The notes beneath the pieces were generated by a model that worked only from the letters and a program-made list of their open reading frames with translations, did not search any database and was not told the origin of the DNA. Position numbers and translations under genes: made by a program. From JAZBPO01 sp963691775 (GTDB lineage Bacteria; Pseudomonadota; Gammaproteobacteria; Pseudomonadales; Azotimanducaceae): DNA of 64,000 bases. The stretch is taken from the NCBI GenBank assembly GCA_963691775.1, contig OY829369.1, positions 3,844,001 through 3,908,000 of the forward strand, given 5' to 3'. Shown here one piece after another: positions 59,136 to 64,000 of the stretch (positions are counted from its first letter, which is position 1; each line of letters begins with the position of its first letter).

Positions 59136-61967
59136 ATGACTCCGCATCCTGAGGATGCGCCTGCTTCGATCCGGGATGGCTCGATCCCGGAGGGTTCGGT
59201 CTCGGATAGTTCGGTCTCGGATGGTCCGGTCTCGGATAGTCCGGTCTCGGATAGTCTGATCCCGGACACCCTTTCCGAGGACACCCGTCAGGCCGCTCTG
59301 CGGCAGGAAAACGCGGCGCTCCGCGCGCGGGTTCACGCGCTTGAATCTCAGGTGCAGGTGCTCGAGCAGAGCGGTGTGCGCCTGCGCAACGCGCAGCAGA
59401 TTGCGGCCATCGGCGACTTCATCTGGCACGAACACAGCGGCGAGATGGTCTGGTCGGACGCGCTCTACGACATCTTCGCGGTGCCGGTGGGCGAGTCCGT
59501 CGACTTCGCGGATTTCGGCAGAGATCTCGGTGGCACGTCCGAGGACCAGGCAGGCATTCGGCGGTGGCTCGAAGCAGGTTTGGTCGCGGGTTCGGCGAAG
59601 CTTTCGTCCCATGAATACCGAACGATTCGCGCTGATGGCCGACCCATGGACGTGCGCGTTCAGGCCGCAATCCAGCGAGATGCGACAGGCGCCGCGACGG
59701 TGTTCGGGGCAGTGCAGGACATCACCGAGTACCGCGAGCTGCAGCGCTTCAATTCCCAGGTCGTCGAGGCGTCGGTGCACGGCGTTTTCGTCCTCGGACT
59801 TCAGGGCCAAGGGTTCAAGTTCGTGAATGCGGCGCTGACCGAGCTGATGGGGTATTCGGCCGAGGAAGCGTATGGCTGGAGCGAGGCGGAATCGTTCAAG
59901 GTTCTTGATTCGCGCGATACGAAGGCGTTTCTCACCTTTGTCGGAGCGGTCGCCAAGGCCGATGACGGTCAGGTCGTCATTTCCAGCTACCGCTTGCGTG
60001 CGAAGTCCGGACAAACGCTGTGGGTGCTCGCGCGCGGTTCCGTGTTCGAGCGCGACAGTGACGGGCATGCACTGTCCATGCTCGGGTTCAACATCGATGT
60101 AACGTCCGAGCGTGAGCTCGAGCGTCTGAATACGCGGATCCTCGATTCCGCTTCGACGGGAATCTTCGTTCTCGATGTTCAGCATGTGCGCTGTGTCTAT
60201 GCGAATCCGGGCATTACGCGCATGAGCGGCGTCTCCCTGGAGGTGCTGCGGGGGTTCGGGAAGGATCAGATCTTCGGAATGATTCATCCCGATGATCGAG
60301 CCCTGGTCGACGACTTCCTGCTCGGGTTTCGGGTCGATCGCGACGCGCATGCGGTCACGGAGTGCCGCGTGACGAACGAAAGGGGCGAGCTGACCTGGAT
60401 GAAGGTCTCCGCCTCGGTCTTCGATCGGGGCGCCGACGGAGCGCCGCTCACGATCCTCGGCTTCTTGATCGACATCACGGAGCAGAAGCGTCTGGAAGCC
60501 TTTAACGACCGCATTGATGCCTCAGCCGTAACCGGCATCTTTACCTTCGACATTCGGGAAATTCGCTACACCTACGCGAACGAGAAGGCGATCGAGATGC
60601 TTGGCTATTCCGAGGACGCGCTGCTCGCGATGTCCGGAGAGGAGACCTTTCGCGTCGTTCACCCCGAGGATCGGGACGCGGTGCGCGGATTTATAGCAAA
60701 GATCGCCAAGGTGCCCGACTCCCGGACGGTCGGCGCGAGCTACAGATTGCTGACCCGCTCCGGAGAGACGCTCTGGGTGGTTGTCCGCGCCTCCGTGTTC
60801 GAGCGAGATTCGAACGGGGACCCGGTTTCTCTGCTCTGTTTCAGCCTGGACGTGTCTGAGGAACGGCGCGCGCAGGGCATGAACGATCGCATCATGGCGT
60901 CAACCGTCACTGGCATCGTGGTTGCCGATATGCGTTCGGGCACGTATCGCTACGTGAATCAGCGGATGGCCGACATTCTCGGATACTCGGTCGACGAGTT
61001 GATGAGCATGCAACCTGAGGCGCTGATGCAGCTCGCGCATCCGGACGATCGCGAGGTCATGCAGAGCTTCACGCAGCAGCTTCTGGCCGCAGAGGACGGG
61101 GCGGTGTGCGTTGCTGAAGTGCGCTACGTGACGCCCTCCGGCGATACGCGATGGATCACCATGCATGGCACCGTGTTCGAGCGTGACGCCGATGGCGCGC
61201 CTCTCTCCGTCATCGGCTTCAACCTTGACATCACCGAGACGAAAGCTGCCCAGCTCGCCCTCGAACGACGCAGTGCGGGCCTTGAGGCGTTCGCGAAGAT
61301 CGCCGCCCATGACCTGCAGGAACCGCTGCGCACGATCAAGAGCTTCGTTGGCGTACTGGAAGACGCGCTCGGTGATGAACTCGACGACTTGCCGCGGCAA
61401 AGCATGGGCTTCATCACGAACGCAGCGGAGCGCATGTCCAGCCTGATTACAGATCTGCTGGATTACTCGCGCGTGGGCCTCGGCGAGCTTGAGCGTGAGG
61501 TCGATATGCATGGCGTACTCGACGAAGTGCTGTTCATCCTTGCTGCGCGAATCGCGGAGACGAAAGCGTTCGTCGAGGTTGGTCCGTTGCCCAGCGTCGA
61601 TGGGCGTCGAGACGACTTCGTGATGCTGTTCCTGAATCTGATCACCAACGCCATCAAGTATCGCCAGCCGGAGGTGCCGCCCTGGGTTCGCGTGGGGTGC
61701 GTAAGAGAAGGATCGAACCTCCACTGGACCATTCGCGACAATGGCATCGGTATCGAGCAGAAGCAGCACGAGCGCATCTTTGGTGTGTTTCAGCGCTTGC
61801 ATCCGCGTTCGGAGATTGACGGTTCAGGTATTGGCTTGGCGCACTGCCGCAAGATCGTGGAAGGCTTCGGCGGGCGAATCTGGTGCGAGTCGGAGCCTGA
61901 GCTCGGATCGACCTTCCACTTCGTGGTGCCGGGCCGCGCGCCCAGGGCGGGAGAGGCCAGGGAATGA
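59136..61967 (+). CDS. Five-PAS soluble sensor histidine kinase
   Basis: 943 aa, no membrane segments. The N-terminus has eight pentapeptides of the type (S/P)VSD(S/G) (residues 11-50), then a coiled coil (QENAALRARVHALESQVQV). Five PAS domains follow at about 85-200, 205-325, 330-450, 455-580 and 585-705, each ending in an xFxxDITE-like strand. The kinase core has the phospho-acceptor His725 in IAAHDLQEPLRTI, NLITNAIKY, DNGIGIEQ and GSGIGLAHC. The H-box resembles phytochrome-type kinases, whose partner is usually a small receiver, and one is encoded next with a 4-bp overlap. Confidence 0.92.
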   Translation: MTPHPEDAPASIRDGSIPEGSVSDSSVSDGPVSDSPVSDSLIPDTLSEDTRQAALRQENAALRARVHALESQVQVLEQSGVRLRNAQQIAAIGDFIWHEHSGEMVWSDALYDIFAVPVGESVDFADFGRDLGGTSEDQAGIRRWLEAGLVAGSAKLSSHEYRTIRADGRPMDVRVQAAIQRDATGAATVFGAVQDITEYRELQRFNSQVVEASVHGVFVLGLQGQGFKFVNAALTELMGYSAEEAYGWSEAESFKVLDSRDTKAFLTFVGAVAKADDGQVVISSYRLRAKSGQTLWVLARGSVFERDSDGHALSMLGFNIDVTSERELERLNTRILDSASTGIFVLDVQHVRCVYANPGITRMSGVSLEVLRGFGKDQIFGMIHPDDRALVDDFLLGFRVDRDAHAVTECRVTNERGELTWMKVSASVFDRGADGAPLTILGFLIDITEQKRLEAFNDRIDASAVTGIFTFDIREIRYTYANEKAIEMLGYSEDALLAMSGEETFRVVHPEDRDAVRGFIAKIAKVPDSRTVGASYRLLTRSGETLWVVVRASVFERDSNGDPVSLLCFSLDVSEERRAQGMNDRIMASTVTGIVVADMRSGTYRYVNQRMADILGYSVDELMSMQPEALMQLAHPDDREVMQSFTQQLLAAEDGAVCVAEVRYVTPSGDTRWITMHGTVFERDADGAPLSVIGFNLDITETKAAQLALERRSAGLEAFAKIAAHDLQEPLRTIKSFVGVLEDALGDELDDLPRQSMGFITNAAERMSSLITDLLDYSRVGLGELEREVDMHGVLDEVLFILAARIAETKAFVEVGPLPSVDGRRDDFVMLFLNLITNAIKYRQPEVPPWVRVGCVREGSNLHWTIRDNGIGIEQKQHERIFGVFQRLHPRSEIDGSGIGLAHCRKIVEGFGGRIWCESEPELGSTFHFVVPGRAPRAGEARE
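59166..59285 (+). repeat. 15-bp degenerate tandem array at the PAS kinase N-terminus
   Basis: Eight 15-bp units based on TCGGTCTCGGATAGT encode pentads such as SVSDS, SVSDG and PVSDS; outer units are more diverged (SIRDG, LIPDT). Frame-preserving. Confidence 0.9.
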
Positions 61968-62344
61968 GATCCAGGTCCGGCGCGCTCTGGCTCGTGGATG
62001 ACAACGAGGCGGACAATTTCCTCCATGCCCTGGTGCTCGAGCGCGCGGGGTGGGACGGGGAGGTCTGTATTTTCGAGCGCCCGGAGCACGCCCTCGCGGC
62101 AGCGCTGGACGATGGTCGATCACTGCCGGCCGTGCTCCTGCTCGACGTCAACATGCCTGGCATGTCCGGCTGGGAGTGGCTCGAGCACGCTTCGATGTCA
62201 GTACCGGACATGCTGCAGCGCACGCGGATTCATGTGCTGACAACATCTGTAGACAAGTACGACCTGGACAGGGCGAAGGCGATCACCGGCCTTGCGGGCT
62301 TCATCGAAAAACCGTTGTCCGAATCGGATGTCGATACGCTCTAG
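61964..62344 (+). CDS. Single-domain response regulator (Rcp1-like)
   Basis: 126-aa receiver. Acidic pair VDDNEAD, phospho-acceptor Asp61 in LLLDVNMPGMSG, Thr in LTTS, Lys116 in IEKPLS. Overlaps the PAS kinase stop by 4 bp (ATGA), so it is almost certainly its phosphorylation partner, like Rcp1 with phytochrome kinases. No output domain, so the signal must pass on by protein contact or phosphotransfer. Confidence 0.92.
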   Translation: MRSRSGALWLVDDNEADNFLHALVLERAGWDGEVCIFERPEHALAAALDDGRSLPAVLLLDVNMPGMSGWEWLEHASMSVPDMLQRTRIHVLTTSVDKYDLDRAKAITGLAGFIEKPLSESDVDTL

Positions 62345-62384
62345 CGGGATCATGCCCCCGCTGAGGCGATGCGCGGCTTGCAGC

Positions 62385-64000
62385 TCAGGCTCCCGATTGC
62401 GACGCGGGCACGCCTTCCCGGAGCGGTAGCATCGCGCTCACCGTCTGCAGCAGCTTGGCGGGCGTGAAGGGTTTTTCGACCAGGCGTTGCCGGTCGGAAT
62501 CGTTCAGTGAATCGGCGAGCACCGGGTCGTCGACGAAACCTGACACGTAAATCACGGGCAGGTCCGGGCGCCTGGCGAGGAGCTCCGCGCACAGCGTGGG
62601 ACCGTTCGTCCCAGGCATGATGACGTCGCTGATGATCAGGTCGATCTCGTCGGCGTGTGCTGCAAACAGCGCACGTGCGGGGTCGGGACCCTCCGCGGCG
62701 AGGCAGCGGAAGCCCGCGCGAGTGAGCATGGTCCTGACGATGCCGACCACCATCGGTTCGTCATCGACGTAAAGGATCGTCTGCTGCGCACAAGGCGACG
62801 CCGCGCGCGCTGCGGGAACTTCAGCTGGAGAACCGTCGTGTGCGACGAACTCTGGCAGAAAGATCTGCACGGTGGTCCCGCGGTGCTCTTCACTCGTGAG
62901 CGATACGTCGCCGCCAAACTGGCGCGCGAGAGAGAGCGTAGAACTCAAGCCGAGACCGCTGCCTTCCCCGGTGGCCCTCGTGGTGTAGAAGGGCTCGAAG
63001 GCGCGGGCCTGAACTGCCGTCGGCATGCCGCAGCCCGTATCCGTCACCTCGATGCAGATGGCTTCTTCGCCGCGGCGTGGGTCCGGTCGGCGACAGCTGC
63101 GCACGATCAGGCGGCCGCCGTTGCGCATTGCGGCGCGCGCGTTCAAAGCGAGGTTCACGACCATCTGCTCGACGATCTGGGCTTCGGCCCGAATGCTGCT
63201 CCCTTCCGAGCGCGTATCGATTACCAGGGTTATGTGCTCTCCGAGAATCCTTTCAAGGAGCGGCTGAAGTGCGTGCAGGCATGCGTCTACATCGATGACG
63301 GACATACCGCTCGAGCGCTGCGTGCGAAAGGACAGGAGCTGGCGCGTGAAACGCATGGCGCGCTCCGCCGCCTCCGAGACCGCTTCGACTGAGTGGGTGA
63401 GGTTTGCCTGCCTGCTCACGCCCTCGCGGAGGATTTCGGTGTGGCCCAGGATGACCTGGAGCATGTTGTTGAAGTCGTGGGCGATGCTGCCCGCCATCTG
63501 CGCGACCGTGTCCACGCGCTGGGCGCGAACGAGGGTGTCAGCGGCCTGCGCGCGCTCGCGTGCATAGCGGATGATGCGCAAGAACGCGTGGTGATCGTGG
63601 TTCCCCTTCACCACGAAGTCCTGAGCGCCGAGCGCCACCGCCCGCTCGCCCATGTCCTCGGAGTCGAGTCCGGTGAGCACCACGATCGTGGTGTCTGTCG
63701 GGCGGCTCAGGAAGCGGTTGAGCGTGTCTTCTCCCGCGCAGTCTGGGAGCACCAGATCCAGCAGCACAATGTCGAAGTGTGCTTCTTCGAGGGCCTGTTC
63801 TGCGGCCGCTGCGGAGTGCACCTCAATGACTTCGTAGCGCTCGTCGGCGGCGCGGGACAGGAACTGCCTAACGAGCGCCGCATCCGGCGGGTTGTCCTCT
63901 ACCAGAAGAACGCGCGTGCCGCCTCGTTCCGGTGCCGCGGAGCGGCCGGGGGCGTTCGCGTCAGCGTCCGCGTTCGCGTTCGCGTTCGCGGCTGCGGCTG
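62385..64000 (-). CDS. REC - histidine kinase - REC hybrid protein (5' end beyond window)
   Basis: Partial: the frame stays open to the right edge. N-terminal receiver VLLVEDNPPDAAL with phospho-acceptor in VLLDLVLPDCAGED, then a short coiled coil. The NtrB-like kinase core has the His in SIAHDFNNMLQVILGHTE, NLALNARAAM, DTGCGMP and GSGLGLSS. A C-terminal second receiver has VDDEPM, IISDVIMPGTNGP and VEKPF. Upstream of the first receiver the translation is Ala/Asn/Asp-rich (NANANADADANA), from a hexamer array. The GTG at 63821 lies inside the first receiver and is not the start. A cytoplasmic kinase of the PAS-free phosphorelay type. Confidence 0.9.
   Translation of the reverse strand, partial: AAAANANANADADANAPGRSAAPERGGTRVLLVEDNPPDAALVRQFLSRAADERYEVIEVHSAAAAEQALEEAHFDIVLLDLVLPDCAGEDTLNRFLSRPTDTTIVVLTGLDSEDMGERAVALGAQDFVVKGNHDHHAFLRIIRYARERAQAADTLVRAQRVDTVAQMAGSIAHDFNNMLQVILGHTEILREGVSRQANLTHSVEAVSEAAERAMRFTRQLLSFRTQRSSGMSVIDVDACLHALQPLLERILGEHITLVIDTRSEGSSIRAEAQIVEQMVVNLALNARAAMRNGGRLIVRSCRRPDPRRGEEAICIEVTDTGCGMPTAVQARAFEPFYTTRATGEGSGLGLSSTLSLARQFGGDVSLTSEEHRGTTVQIFLPEFVAHDGSPAEVPAARAASPCAQQTILYVDDEPMVVGIVRTMLTRAGFRCLAAEGPDPARALFAAHADEIDLIISDVIMPGTNGPTLCAELLARRPDLPVIYVSGFVDDPVLADSLNDSDRQRLVEKPFTPAKLLQTVSAMLPLREGVPASQSGA
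63952..63999 (-). repeat. GCGTTC-type hexamer array in the REC-kinase N-terminus
   Basis: Eight hexamers (GCGTTC, GCGTCA, GCGTCC, three GCGTTC, two GCGGCT) encode Ala-Asn/Ala-Asp alternation on the minus strand. The array reaches the window edge, so total copy number is unknown. Confidence 0.9.

Noticed and set aside
58734..60350. 538-residue minus-strand open frame
   Set aside because: Antisense to the PAS kinase; its repeated RDRTI stretch merely mirrors the 15-bp array.

Overview
The window is a high-GC chromosomal segment, about two thirds G+C by eye, densely packed with genes on both strands. It has no rRNA, tRNA, CRISPR, phage or insertion-sequence signature that I can see. The gene content (TamA/TamB, a MipA/OmpV porin-like protein, an RND pump, many Tat and lipoprotein signals, CYP153-type P450s, an NtrB-like kinase) indicates a Gram-negative proteobacterium. 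An aerobic, probably marine or hydrocarbon-associated gammaproteobacterium is most likely; the genus cannot be fixed from this sequence.

Layout. 0.1-4.4 kb: a serine hydrolase, a short-chain dehydrogenase, an M19 dipeptidase-like lipoprotein with altered metal ligands, and MipA/OmpV. 4.5-9.5 kb: a Popeye-like membrane protein, then a tight operon of an Asp-box lipoprotein, a small Tat-exported protein and an S9 peptidase. 9.6-13.5 kb: a decayed M24 peptidase pseudogene, then a translationally coupled GNAT / DAO oxidase / NhaC-like antiporter operon. 13.6-21.3 kb: a two-subunit molybdenum hydroxylase, a MAPEG protein, an operon of cytochrome c, aldonolactone-oxidase-like flavoprotein and PLP enzyme, and a PhyH-type dioxygenase. 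21.3-28.7 kb: an RND efflux pair and two CYP153-like P450s arranged tail to tail.

28.9-40.5 kb: six closely spaced minus-strand genes: DUF305/beta-propeller protein, tamA, tamB, glk, NhaC antiporter, and a trans-sulfuration enzyme. 40.7-47.6 kb: a lipoprotein, a conserved coiled-coil protein, a DPP-IV-like peptidase, a GST, a rhodanese, a TM2-domain protein and an unrecognised protein. 47.7-53.1 kb: a MacAB-like ABC system whose adaptor lies on the strand opposite to its ATPase and two permeases, then a methyltransferase. 53.3-64.0 kb: a signalling island with a membrane sensor, a solo receiver, an OmpR-type regulator, a hybrid kinase, a five-PAS kinase with its receiver, and a REC-kinase-REC protein that runs off the right edge. 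A SOUL-family heme protein sits within this island.

The most unusual feature is an abundance of short tandem repeats with unit lengths divisible by three (6, 12 and 15 bp). They lie mostly in frame inside otherwise ordinary proteins: the NhaC N-terminus, PAS-kinase N-terminus, TamB interior, ABC-ATPase C-terminus, DUF305 signal peptide and the REC-kinase N-terminus. Related hexamers also lie in intergenic DNA. They look like frame-preserving repeat expansions at several independent loci. No complete, clearly undescribed defence or biosynthetic system was identified. The best candidates for new biology are the lipoprotein/Tat/S9 operon, the Popeye-like protein, the coiled-coil protein at 41.6 kb and the signalling island.
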